From: Dulcicalothrix desertica PCC 7102
GTDB taxonomy: Bacteria > Cyanobacteriota > Cyanobacteriia > Cyanobacteriales > Nostocaceae
Assembly (NCBI RefSeq): GCF_003991905.1
Contig: NZ_RSCL01000010.1
Location: 300,399 to 364,398, forward strand
Direction of reading: 5' to 3'
DNA length: 64,000 nucleotides
Program-made: the position numbers and the translations under genes
The notes under the pieces: model-generated
Seen by the model: the letters and a program-made list of their open reading frames with translations, nothing else
What the model was told of the DNA's origin: nothing
Databases searched by the model: none
Shown: piece after piece, positions 8,654 through 16,640 of the stretch
Layout: every line of letters starts with the position of its first letter
Numbering within the stretch: the first letter of the stretch is position 1

Positions 8654-8721
8654 AAGAAACCAGGTTTCTGATTAAAAATTGTCGTTTTCATTACAAGTTG
8701 TAAACAAGAAACCTAGTTTCT
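8654..8721. repeat. paired AGAAACC-GGTTTCT palindromes
   Basis: Two short palindromes, AAGAAACCAGGTTTCT (8654-8669) and AGAAACCTAGTTTCT (8707-8721), 38 bases apart. The second overlaps the stop codon of the WD40 gene. The same paired arrangement recurs at 39776-39842. Confidence 0.8.
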
Positions 8722-9832
8722 ACAATTCTAGGTGCCAGACCTTAATAGTATTATCGAAACTGCTACTAGCTAGATTTTTGCTGTCTGGGCTAAAAGCAAC
8801 TGACCAAATACGGTTACTATGTCCGATGAATGTATTAATTGCTTTACCTTTTTGTACATTCCAAAGTTTAATAGTTTTATCCCAACTTCCACTAGCAAGA
8901 GTTTTACCATCTGGACTAAATGCAACAGACCAAACGCGGTCAGTATGTCCCTTTAAAGTACGTATTTCTTCATTATTTTCAAGGTTCCAAAGTCTAACAG
9001 TTTTATCCCACCCTGAAGAAGCAAGAGTTTTACCATCGGGGCTAATAGCCAATGCTGTAACCGCACTATCATCATGTCCAGCCAGAGTTTGTACTCTTTG
9101 CCCTGTTTTTAAATCCCAAATTTTGATTTTACTGTCGAATTGAGTAGCTGTAGCAATTATGGCTTCATGACCTCGTTTACTCAAACTAAATTCTTTCGGT
9201 AACACTGTAATAGCCAGACTATTAATAACATCACAATTCCCATTAATCGTCCTGATTAATATTCCTTTCGTTACATCCCACACTTTAACATTCTGGTCCC
9301 AACCTCCGCTAGCCAAAATGGCACCGTCTGGACTAAAAGCAACAGACTGTACAGATGCAGCGTGTCCAGTAAGAGTGCGAACTTGTTTCCCTATACTGGC
9401 ATCCCATAATTTTACAGTTCCATCCAAGCTGCCACTTGCGAGTATTTTACCGTTAGGACTAAACGCAATAGTATTGATTTCCTGAGTATGCCCTACAAGT
9501 GTGTCACGTAATTTTCCTGTAACTACATCCCACAGCTTGATTGTTTTATCGCTACTTGCACTAGCAATTGTCATGCCATCAGGACTATAAGCTACTACCG
9601 ACACTGTTCCCAAATGTCCAGTCAGCGTCAAAGCTTGTGTTACCCCTGTTGCATGTGCCAAGGGACTTATTCGAGACATATTTGTTAATGGTTGCCAGTA
9701 CCAGGCGCCTCCGAATCCTAAAAAAGCGATAATCAACATTAAAAATTTGTTGCAAGAAATATGCTTGATAGGTTTTATAAACTTTGTAAACTTTATAACA
9801 TTAATTTGAGATAAAGACTTTTTAGCACTCAT
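8720..9832 (-). CDS. membrane-anchored WD40 repeat protein
   Basis: 370 residues. A basic N-terminus is followed by one hydrophobic segment (residues ~30-47, FLMLIIAFLGFGGAWYW). Seven WD40 blades (residues ~65-370) then follow, with the recurrent VAFSPDGKTLASGSWDKTI signature, enough for one closed propeller. No catalytic domain is present, so it is probably a protein-interaction scaffold facing the periplasm. It lies upstream of the kinase-WD40 gene on the same strand with 160 bases between, and the propellers are closely similar, suggesting duplication. Confidence 0.88.
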   Translation of the reverse strand: MSAKKSLSQINVIKFTKFIKPIKHISCNKFLMLIIAFLGFGGAWYWQPLTNMSRISPLAHATGVTQALTLTGHLGTVSVVAYSPDGMTIASASSDKTIKLWDVVTGKLRDTLVGHTQEINTIAFSPNGKILASGSLDGTVKLWDASIGKQVRTLTGHAASVQSVAFSPDGAILASGGWDQNVKVWDVTKGILIRTINGNCDVINSLAITVLPKEFSLSKRGHEAIIATATQFDSKIKIWDLKTGQRVQTLAGHDDSAVTALAISPDGKTLASSGWDKTVRLWNLENNEEIRTLKGHTDRVWSVAFSPDGKTLASGSWDKTIKLWNVQKGKAINTFIGHSNRIWSVAFSPDSKNLASSSFDNTIKVWHLEL

Positions 9833-10213
9833 ATTATATATACTGCATTACGGATTTTTCCAGTATTATCACTAAGTTCGGTTTGTAAACTTAGTCTTGT
9901 AATTACGTACAATTAGCTGGTGAGAACACAAAATATATGAAAATTTCAAGGTAACTTTACGTATTTTTCTATAATAGATATAAAAATATCAATTATGAGA
10001 AGTTTCTTTAAATACATCCCTATACTAAGTGTATAAATGCGTCTATAATACTGATTTGCTCTAATGCTTCTATTGACTACAATCTATAGACATAGATAGT
10101 TCATGTATATTACTGAAATTAAATATTGAATTCACACAATCTTTAAAAATCAACATAAAATTTGCCTAAATCTTTAAGAGAATTCGCGTTGCATTGTTCA
10201 AAGAGGGAAATTG

Positions 10214-10240
10214 GCAACGGATGTAACGGATGTAACGGAT
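10214..10240. repeat. GTAACGGAT tandem repeat
   Basis: Three 9-base units (CAACGGATG, TAACGGATG, TAACGGAT), the same family as at 3909 and 50421, here with no adjacent gene end. Confidence 0.85.
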
Positions 10241-10289
10241 AGATGATTTTACACCAAAAGCAGATTCAAATTGCATTAGTCACGCAGCG

Positions 10290-10340
10290 TAAACGGAGTT
10301 TTCCCGTTATCCTAAGGATATCCCGAAGGGTAGGGTAGAA
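10290..10340. repeat. CCCGAAGGGTAGGG-type dispersed repeat
   Basis: Contains TTTTCCCGTTATCC, GGATATCCCGAAGGG and TAGGGTAG in order. A longer relative lies at 14619-14684. It folds into small hairpins (CCCGAAGGG). Confidence 0.75.
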
Positions 10341-10396
10341 TCTGAGTTCTGCCTTGGATATCATAATACAGCGGATTTAGTGTACATGCGGTGCAT

Positions 10397-10424
10397 GTAG
10401 AGACTGTACATGTACGGTCTTTAC
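10397..10424. repeat. imperfect GTAGAGAC...GTCTTTAC palindrome
   Basis: A diverged copy of the palindrome seen at 6367 and 42380, with core TGTACATGTAC. Confidence 0.65.
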
Positions 10425-10564
10425 AAGGTTTTGGGCATTATGTATGTACCTCATATACCTGATATTTGCTGTAAAACTCTAGATTTTCCCGATTTGCAGT
10501 ATAAATAACGATAATTTGTGATAATCGGCTTTTAATAGTACTACTGGTTTACTTCAAAGCACCA

Positions 10565-10856
10565 TTTTTGGTATTACTGGCTTAGTTTGCTTTCAGGCTG
10601 GCGCCCATTAAGTACTACTCTTTCACATCAAGTGACTATTCTTAATCTTACAATTACTTGAAATCTTTATTTTTGGTACTACTGGTTGAGCTAACCAGTA
10701 GTACTGTTGGCTCGATTAGTTTCAGGTTGCCGCTTTGGAAGTCTACTACTGGTTCACATCAAGTAACTATTTTAAATCTTGCAATTACTTCAAATCCGTA
10801 TTTTTGGTACTACTGGTTGAGCTAACCAGTAGTACGATTGGCGCCCATCAACTACT
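10565..10856. repeat. imperfect ~130-bp tandem repeat with internal hairpins
   Basis: Two and a half units start at about 10565, 10671 and 10801. They share TTTTTGGTACTACTGG, CACATCAAGTAACTATT and TTGCAATTACTTCAAAT blocks. Perfect hairpins TACTACTGGTT-GAGCT-AACCAGTAGTA occur at 10677-10703 and 10808-10834. Not explained by any gene. Confidence 0.75.
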
Positions 10857-11146
10857 AAATAACTCGGCGAGAATAAACCAAAATTTGTTAAAAAACGTAA
10901 AGCTAGAAAATTAGTTTGTAGTAAGCGATGCGCTTCCACAGTGGCTACGAAGCTTTAATTATTTAAACCGACTTACTCGTTTATTTTAAAACGCTATCTC
11001 ATCTCTACATTACTCTCTGTGTGCAGACGCTCCGGAACCGAAGCGCATCTACGTGTCTCTGTGGTAATAGACTAAGTATTTTTAACTTATTAAGCGTAAA
11101 GTCTACAGAGGATGAGGTAACATAGCGTTGGTTATTTTAACTAGTT

Positions 11147-11668
11147 ATGACTCAAGATTTTCAGTTCTTAAAACGTCTATACAATGCTTTCGACCCGTTT
11201 CGTCCTTTGCCCGCAGGTGACCCAGCATACGTAAACTGTAATAGTGTGCGGGGAGATGGTGATATTTTGGTGGGAGTCGGTAGAGAAATTTTAATGTCCG
11301 ATAGAATGACCTGCCAGCTTTTCGGTGGTCATCGTGGCGCCGGAAAGTCAACCGAGTTGCTACGTCTTCAAGATTATTTAGATAAACAAGGTTGTTTTGT
11401 TGTTTATTTTGCCGCTTATGAAGAAGATATTGAGCCAGAAGACGCACAGTATACCGATATACTATTAGCCTGCACGCGACATTTACTTGAATCTTTAAAG
11501 GATAACGCTAATCCGGCGCCTCTACTTAATTGGTTAAAAGACCGTTGGGAAGAATTAAAAGACTTTGCACTATCTGAAGTTTCTCTGGAAAAAATTGGTG
11601 TAGAAGCACAAATTGCCCAGTTTGCAAAAATTATAGCTAATTTGCAAACAGAACCAAGTGCTAGGTAA
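11147..11668 (+). pseudogene. truncated P-loop ATPase (N-terminal fragment)
   Basis: 173 residues with a convincing N-terminus (FDPFRPLPAGDPAYVNC) and a canonical Walker A, GGHRGAGKSTELLRL, at about residues 64-78. The frame stops soon after a helical stretch, before any Walker B, sensor or effector region. The last codons run into the start of a TPR frame that begins in another phase at 11658. This looks like the 5' part of an AAA/STAND-like ATPase gene fused by deletion to the 3' part of a TPR gene. It could still be translated, but ATP hydrolysis is unlikely. Confidence 0.6.
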
Positions 11669-12314
11669 ATTAGGAAAGCTCAACAAAGCAATTGAATCCT
11701 ATGATAAAGCAGTTGAAATTAAATATGATTACTACATAGCATGGTTTTACAGAGGTCTTACGCTGATTGACTTAGAGGGATTAGACGAAGCTGTTACATC
11801 TTATGACAAAGCTCTTGAAATTAAATTTGATAACTATGAAGTATGGTATCACCGTGCTAAGGTGCTAGGTCAGTTAGAAAAATGGGACGAAGCAATAGCG
11901 TCTTGCCATGAAGCAATTAAAATTAAACTTGATTACCTTGAAGTATACTATTATCTAGGTAATATACTGGTTGACTTAGGAAGATTAGACGAAGCTGTTG
12001 CAGCTTACGATAAAGCTGTTGAAATTAAACCTGATAAATACGAAGCTTGGGATAGTCGTGGGTACGCTTTGTTTCAATTAAGAAAATTAAAGGAAGCAAT
12101 ACAATCTTACAATAAAGCAGTAGATTTAAACCCTGAGTATGCAAATGCTTGGTATAATCGTGCTTGTGCTTATGGTCATTTGAATAATGTTGACTTGGCA
12201 CTGCGAGATTTACAACAAGCAATTAATTTAGATGCTGAGTATAGAGAAATGGTCAAAACTGATGTTGATTTTGATGGTATTCGTGATAACGCGCGGTTTA
12301 TGGCACTATTATAG
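11658..12314 (+). CDS. TPR protein, apparently lacking its own N-terminus
   Basis: A 218-residue frame made almost entirely of TPR units: AIESYDKAVEIK, AVTSYDKALEIK, AIASCHEAIKIK, AVAAYDKAVEIK, AIQSYNKAVDLN and LALRDLQQAINL. The C-terminal cap YREMVKTDVDFDGIRDNARF is complete. The first repeat starts mid-unit, and the only start is a GTG at 11658 inside the ATPase fragment, overlapping it by 11 bases in another frame. The simplest reading is a TPR gene 3' end joined to a foreign 5' part. A translationally coupled functional pair is the alternative. Confidence 0.6.
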   Translation: MLGKLGKLNKAIESYDKAVEIKYDYYIAWFYRGLTLIDLEGLDEAVTSYDKALEIKFDNYEVWYHRAKVLGQLEKWDEAIASCHEAIKIKLDYLEVYYYLGNILVDLGRLDEAVAAYDKAVEIKPDKYEAWDSRGYALFQLRKLKEAIQSYNKAVDLNPEYANAWYNRACAYGHLNNVDLALRDLQQAINLDAEYREMVKTDVDFDGIRDNARFMALL

Positions 12315-12376
12315 ATAGCATTTCAATGCGAGCAAAAATGAAAGTACTTATATTTTAAAGAACAGGATTTCAGTTT

Positions 12377-12715
12377 GTGAAGGGTAAAGTTGTTTTAGTA
12401 AGTTTTCCGTTGGATGATTTATCTTCTATTAAGGCACGTCCGGCAGTTTGCTTGACTAACCCTGTAGGAGCAAATCAACACATCACTCTTGCTTTAATTA
12501 CTAGTATGATTCCTTGCGAGTTACTAGAGACTGATATTGTTATTAATACGAGTCATCCTGATTTTCCTACCAGCGGTTTACACAAGGCTTCAACTATTAG
12601 ATTAGACCATTTAATAACGCTGCGTCAGTCGCTTGTTCTACGTGAGTTAGGGGAATTTTCTCTAGAAACGCAACAACAAATTTTAGATAAATTACTCAAT
12701 TTTTTACGTGCCTAG
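12377..12715 (+). CDS. PemK/MazF-family toxin-like protein
   Basis: 112 residues beginning at GTG 12377 (KGKVVLVSFPLDDLSSIKARPAVCLT). The family pattern is clear: the VxFPxxD strand, the KARPAVCL motif near residues 20-27, the LTSMIP strand and the HKASTIRLDHLITL segment near 74-87. MazF/PemK proteins cleave mRNA at specific sites. No antitoxin-sized gene lies in the 62 bases upstream or the 345 bases downstream, so it is an orphan here, possibly inactive or controlled from elsewhere. A palindromic repeat follows the stop directly. Confidence 0.8.
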   Translation: MKGKVVLVSFPLDDLSSIKARPAVCLTNPVGANQHITLALITSMIPCELLETDIVINTSHPDFPTSGLHKASTIRLDHLITLRQSLVLRELGEFSLETQQQILDKLLNFLRA

Positions 12716-13060
12716 TTAGAGACGTTACATGTAACGTCTCTACATGTATTTTATAAACTAAATATATTTTATTAATTGCAGCTATAAATAATTATTTTCG
12801 ATTTAAATTTTTGTTATTAAGCTAATATTTATCACTATTTCTATGTTGATTTTATTTATGCAATAACTATTTACTTGAACCTTGCTGTTGAGACAACCAA
12901 CGCTGTTATCGCTTGCGCTACCTAGCCATATTGTTACCGTGCCAAGATTTGTGTGTCAGAAATTTTACTAGTCTGACTTATTTACTCAGAAAGATGTAAC
13001 AATATAAGTAGATATGTTAAAAAATCTAAAAGTTAGAGTAAAAATGCCAAGGTAAATGTT
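12716..13060. other. AT-rich intergenic region with palindrome
   Basis: 345 bases between the MazF-like gene and crtD. A 24-base palindrome (12718-12741) lies right after the toxin stop; the rest is AT-rich with no gene. The crtD promoter presumably lies in the last 150 bases; no clear motif was assigned. Confidence 0.6.
12718..12741 (+). terminator. AGAGACGTTACATGTAACGTCTCT palindrome after mazF-like gene
   Basis: A perfect 24-base palindrome three bases after the toxin stop. It is a copy of the dispersed family at 6367 and 42380 and is probably used as a transcription terminator, although no U-run follows. Confidence 0.55.
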
Positions 13061-14566
13061 ATGGGTAAAAAACCTCGCGTGGTTGTCATCGGCGCCGGAA
13101 TTGGTGGACTAACTGCTGGTGCGTTATTAGCGCATCGTGGATACGACGTTTTAATTCTTGACCAAGCGTTAGTACCGGGTGGTTGCGCTTCGACGTTTAA
13201 GCGTAAGGGTTTTACCTTTGATGTTGGCGCCACTCAAGTTGCGGGGTTGGAAGCAGGGGGTATTCATCACCGGATTTTCTCGGAGTTAAATATTGATATA
13301 CCAGAAGCTACACATTGCGACCCAGCTTGTGCTGTGTTTCTACCTGGAGAAAGTACTCCTATTAATGTTTGGCGTGACCCAGTAAAATGGCATGAAGAAC
13401 GTATTCGTCAGTTTCCTGGTAGCGAACCATTTTGGGGATTATTAGCTGAGTTATTTAAAGCCAGTTGGCAATTTCAAGGACGCGACCCTGTACTGCCACC
13501 ACGCAATGTTTGGGATTTGTGGCAGTTGACTCAAGCTGTGCGCCCAAGTACTTTTATTACTGTACCATACACTTTATTTACTGTTGGTGATGCACTGCGC
13601 GCGTATAAGCTAGCTCATGACCAACGGTTACGAACATTCTTAGATTTACAACTCAAGTTATATTCACAGGTAAGTGCCGAAGAAACTGCGTTACTTTATG
13701 CCGCAACTGCATTATCTGTCTCACAGGCGCCGCAAGGTTTATTTCATCTCAAAGGCAGTATGCAAGTTCTGAGCGACTGTTTAGTCACTGCTTTGGAACG
13801 TGATGCTGGAAAGCTCTTGATGCGGCATAGTGTAGAAAATATTATTGTTAAGAAAGGTAAAGCTGTTAGCGTCACAGTTAAAAACCAGAAAACTGGGGAG
13901 ATGTGGGAAGAACCCGCAGACCATATAGTTGCTAACGTCACAGTGCAAAATTTAGTGCAGCTGTTAGGAGACAAGGCGCCACGGGGTTATAAAAAGCGCG
14001 TAGAAAAACTTCCTTCACCATCAGGCGCCTTTGTTATATATCTTGGTGTTGACGCAAGTGCTATTCCTGCTGAATGTCCACCACATCTACAATTTTTGTA
14101 TAATCCCAATGGCCCAGTTGGGGAAAATAACTCGCTATTTGTTTCTGTCAGCCATGAAGGTGATGGACGGGCGCCTGCTGGTAAAGCGACAATAATAGCC
14201 TCGTCGTTTGTCGATGTGGAACGATGGTGGAAGACCGAAGATTATGAAGCTTTAAAACAAAGGTTTACTTCGGAAGCAATATCACATCTAAATAAATATT
14301 TTTATTTAAAACCTGAAACTATCGTTCATGTTGAAGCCGCAACACCCCGCACTTTCTACCGCTATACTGCACGCTCTGAAGGGATAGTAGGAGGAATTGG
14401 GCAACGCATTCCAACTTTTGGCCCTTTTGGTTTTGCTAATCGTACACCTATACCACGTTTGTGGCTAGTCGGTGACTCTACGCATCCAGGTGAAGGAACT
14501 GCTGGTGTTAGCTATTCTGCGCTAACGGTAGTCAGACAAATTGAAGCAGGACTTCAGATAAGTTAA
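13061..14566 (+). CDS. crtD: C-3',4' desaturase CrtD (carotenoid desaturase)
   Basis: 501 residues starting MGKKPRVVVIGAGIGGLTAG, i.e. an N-terminal FAD-binding Rossmann motif (GxGxxG) at about residues 11-16. PGGCASTFKRKGFTFDVGAT follows at about 42-61, typical of the CrtI/CrtH/CrtD flavoprotein desaturase/isomerase family. The C-terminal FAD contact LVGDSTHPGEGTAGVSYSAL is near 474-493. The overall sequence fits the cyanobacterial CrtD group, which introduces the 3',4' double bond during myxol glycoside (myxoxanthophyll) synthesis. A CrtH-like isomerase is the main alternative. Monocistronic; preceded by an AT-rich gap and followed by a dispersed repeat. Confidence 0.85.
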   Translation: MGKKPRVVVIGAGIGGLTAGALLAHRGYDVLILDQALVPGGCASTFKRKGFTFDVGATQVAGLEAGGIHHRIFSELNIDIPEATHCDPACAVFLPGESTPINVWRDPVKWHEERIRQFPGSEPFWGLLAELFKASWQFQGRDPVLPPRNVWDLWQLTQAVRPSTFITVPYTLFTVGDALRAYKLAHDQRLRTFLDLQLKLYSQVSAEETALLYAATALSVSQAPQGLFHLKGSMQVLSDCLVTALERDAGKLLMRHSVENIIVKKGKAVSVTVKNQKTGEMWEEPADHIVANVTVQNLVQLLGDKAPRGYKKRVEKLPSPSGAFVIYLGVDASAIPAECPPHLQFLYNPNGPVGENNSLFVSVSHEGDGRAPAGKATIIASSFVDVERWWKTEDYEALKQRFTSEAISHLNKYFYLKPETIVHVEAATPRTFYRYTARSEGIVGGIGQRIPTFGPFGFANRTPIPRLWLVGDSTHPGEGTAGVSYSALTVVRQIEAGLQIS

Positions 14567-14618
14567 TATAGCAGCAGTCGTGAGTTAATTAAGGCATTTA
14601 ACTAAATAAACATGTAAA

Positions 14619-14684
14619 CCGGAGGTTTTACCGTTATCCGGAGGATATCCCGTTAACGAAGTTTTCCCGAAGGGTAGGGTAGGA
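14619..14684. repeat. CCGGAGGTTTTACCG / CCCGAAGGGTAGGG dispersed repeat
   Basis: Contains GGAGGTTTTACCGTTATCC, GGAGGATATCCCGTTAACG and TTTTCCCGAAGGGTAGGG. A shorter relative is at 10290-10340. It lies between crtD and the Kelch-like gene. Confidence 0.75.
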
Positions 14685-14719
14685 TAAAACGTGATTAAGG
14701 AATAATTCTGGATTGCTGT

Positions 14720-15427
14720 ATGGTATATGCGACGGTAAGTTACGAAACGTTTCAGCGTCAAAAGTATCCAAAGTTTGGGCATGATAATCCTCACCCAATG
14801 AATTTTGAGTTTTGGCTATATATGGTCGAAACTGGTTATTCTGCTTGGGAAGCACGCGAAGAATTTGGATGTACAAATAAATTACGCGAAGGTCCTATTT
14901 GGTGTTTTCAAAGACATGGGATGTCAAGTACAGTACTACCAGATGGGTGTGTTGTACATATAGGTGGTGAGCATGAAGAGTATTTTGACCCTGATTATTG
15001 TATATATAATGATGTCGTCGTAAAACATCCCAATGGGGAAATTAACATTTACGGCTATCCAATGAATTTTTTTCAGCCTTCACATTACCATTCGGCAACA
15101 CTCGTTGATAACAATATATATATAATTGGAAGTTTGGGATATCAACAAGACCGAGTTCTTGGTGAAACGCGCGTGTTTTTACTCGATTGTGATACCTTTG
15201 AAATGAAAAAGCTAAATACCAAAGGTGAAAATCCTGGTTGGATTTATGAACACAGCAGTGAATATATTCAAGAAAAGAACTGTTTAAGAATCGAAAAGGG
15301 TAAAATTATTACTTTTGATACAGATTCCGAAGGAAATTCCGAAAATGACAAAAATGTCTATGAAGAAAATCAAGAAGTCTTTTTGTTAAACCTAACTACT
15401 AAGCAGTGGTTTGCTGTTAAAAAGTAA
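14720..15427 (+). CDS. Kelch/galactose-oxidase-like beta-propeller protein
   Basis: 235 residues, no signal peptide. Residues ~75-180 contain propeller-like strands with Kelch-style elements: SSTVLPDGCVVHIGGEHEE, YHSATLVDNNIYIIGSLGY and TRVFLLDCDTFEMKKL. The N-terminal region (WLYMVETGYSAWEAREEFG) appears specific to this family. Too short for a full propeller; it may pack as a dimer or a partial blade set. Function unknown. The small gene at 15469 follows on the same strand and may be co-transcribed. Confidence 0.65.
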   Translation: MVYATVSYETFQRQKYPKFGHDNPHPMNFEFWLYMVETGYSAWEAREEFGCTNKLREGPIWCFQRHGMSSTVLPDGCVVHIGGEHEEYFDPDYCIYNDVVVKHPNGEINIYGYPMNFFQPSHYHSATLVDNNIYIIGSLGYQQDRVLGETRVFLLDCDTFEMKKLNTKGENPGWIYEHSSEYIQEKNCLRIEKGKIITFDTDSEGNSENDKNVYEENQEVFLLNLTTKQWFAVKK

Positions 15428-15468
15428 ATATTATACATAAGAGATACACATAACTACACATAAAACTT

Positions 15469-15690
15469 ATGTCACTATCAAAAACTGAAGCAAAGAAATT
15501 ACTCGAACGTCTTATCTTTGATACCGACCGTCCTCATGAGTGGATAGAAGATATTTGGAGCTTAAGTCCAACTTTGGGAGAAGATGCTGCAAAGCTTGTT
15601 GAAGTGTTTGAAGCTTTAATTGAATGTTGTCCACAGGAAAAGTTGGAAAATTTAGTACAATTCTATTGCCGAGAAGTTCTAGAATCATAA
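15469..15690 (+). CDS. hypothetical small acidic protein
   Basis: 73 residues (MSLSKTEAKKLLERLIFDT), helical and acidic, no membrane segment, starting 41 bases after the Kelch-like gene. The regular heptad-like spacing in LVEVFEALIECCPQEKLENLV suggests a helical hairpin. No known family recognised; assigned as coding because of its position, same strand and plausible composition. Confidence 0.55.
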   Translation: MSLSKTEAKKLLERLIFDTDRPHEWIEDIWSLSPTLGEDAAKLVEVFEALIECCPQEKLENLVQFYCREVLES

Positions 15691-15727
15691 ACAAATATAA
15701 ATATTGTGGGATGAGCATAAATCTTGT

Positions 15728-15751
15728 GGGATGGGCATCCCTGCCCGTCCC
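15728..15751. repeat. GGGATGGGCA-TCCC-TGCCCGTCCC inverted repeat
   Basis: A perfect 10-bp stem, 4-base loop. A near-identical copy is at 37941-37964 and a looser relative at 47974-47993. A partial copy (TTGTGGGATGAGCAT) lies just upstream. Confidence 0.8.
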
Positions 15752-15894
15752 AATATTAAGAATTGCTAAGTGGAGTTTTTAATTTTAATTTAACGTTATG
15801 GAAGTATAGGTTAAGGGATGCGGAGTTATTTGGATAAAAAGTATACTAAAAATTTAATAATCTTAGACGCCAAAATTCTTAGTACTATATTTTA

Positions 15895-16548
15895 TTAAAA
15901 TTTAAGATTAGGGAGCGTTTCTTCAAATTCTTCTAGTGCCTGAAGACTTCCAACCTGCCAATTTCTTTCTACAAGTTGAGGAATAAGCTCTGTTATGGGT
16001 ATTTGAGGAAAGGTTGGACTCGTTTCAGACTTTGTATATTTTTTAGCTTGCAGCAAATAAATGGTTAATTTACCGCTATTATATATCCATACTTCTGGAA
16101 CTCCAACTGACTCGTAAGCCTCAATCGTTGTTTTTGAAGTAACATCACTTTCTATTGCTAAATCTGGTGGAGGGTCACCTGGTTCAAGGCGCCTACGACC
16201 AATCATGGTTTGATAGTTTTGGATGTAAAAACAGGCATCTGGTTCTACACCAGCTGCACCGTGGTTTTTAAAAGTAGTGGAACCAAAAGGTTGATAGCGC
16301 ACACCTTTGGCTCTTAATAAAGTTTTAACGATATCAGAAATAAAATCTCTTGGTATTTCATGCTCAGGCAGAGGAACCATAATTTCTAAAGTACCCTGGT
16401 AATAAGCTACTCGTGACGTGCGCTTTTGACCTAATTCCTGTAATATAGTTTCAAATTCCTGCCAGGTGACATTAGAAATAGTGACAACGCTACCAGGAGC
16501 AAAATGCATTTGGCTAATAGGTTTGACGACACTAATAGTTGTAGCCAT
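15895..16548 (-). CDS. Uma2-family (DUF820) restriction-endonuclease-fold protein
   Basis: 217 residues with the Uma2 signature: GVEPDACFYIQN near residues 115-126, PPDLAIESDVTSKTT near 147-161 and YESVGVPEVWIYNSGKLTIYLL near 165-186. The acidic D, E and following residues match the PD-(D/E)xK nuclease pattern. The family is hugely expanded in cyanobacteria and its role is unsettled. Starts 47 bases upstream of the end of the solenoid gene's 3' side, on the same strand but likely with its own promoter. Confidence 0.88.
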   Translation of the reverse strand: MATTISVVKPISQMHFAPGSVVTISNVTWQEFETILQELGQKRTSRVAYYQGTLEIMVPLPEHEIPRDFISDIVKTLLRAKGVRYQPFGSTTFKNHGAAGVEPDACFYIQNYQTMIGRRRLEPGDPPPDLAIESDVTSKTTIEAYESVGVPEVWIYNSGKLTIYLLQAKKYTKSETSPTFPQIPITELIPQLVERNWQVGSLQALEEFEETLPNLKF

Positions 16549-16640
16549 TTAAATATCTCCTTTAAAATATAGTTTAACAATAAAGGGCACAGCGAAATGC
16601 CATGCCCTTTAGCTTCTAAAAAAAGATTAAAAAGAAAGTT

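Larger units (their letters stand above)
9833..11146. other. 1.3-kb gene-free region rich in small repeats
   Basis: No credible gene was found on either strand. The first ~350 bases are very AT-rich. The region then holds a GTAACGGAT tract, a CCCGAAGGGTAGGG-type repeat, an imperfect TGTACA palindrome, a ~130-base tandem repeat with TACTACTGG hairpins and small GC-rich inverted segments near 10920-11060. It may be a repeat-accretion site or hold an undetected RNA. Confidence 0.7.

Noticed and set aside
14585..14876. Two minus-strand frames between crtD and the Kelch-like gene
   Set aside because: They run through a dispersed repeat and the start of the Kelch-like gene; no coding character.
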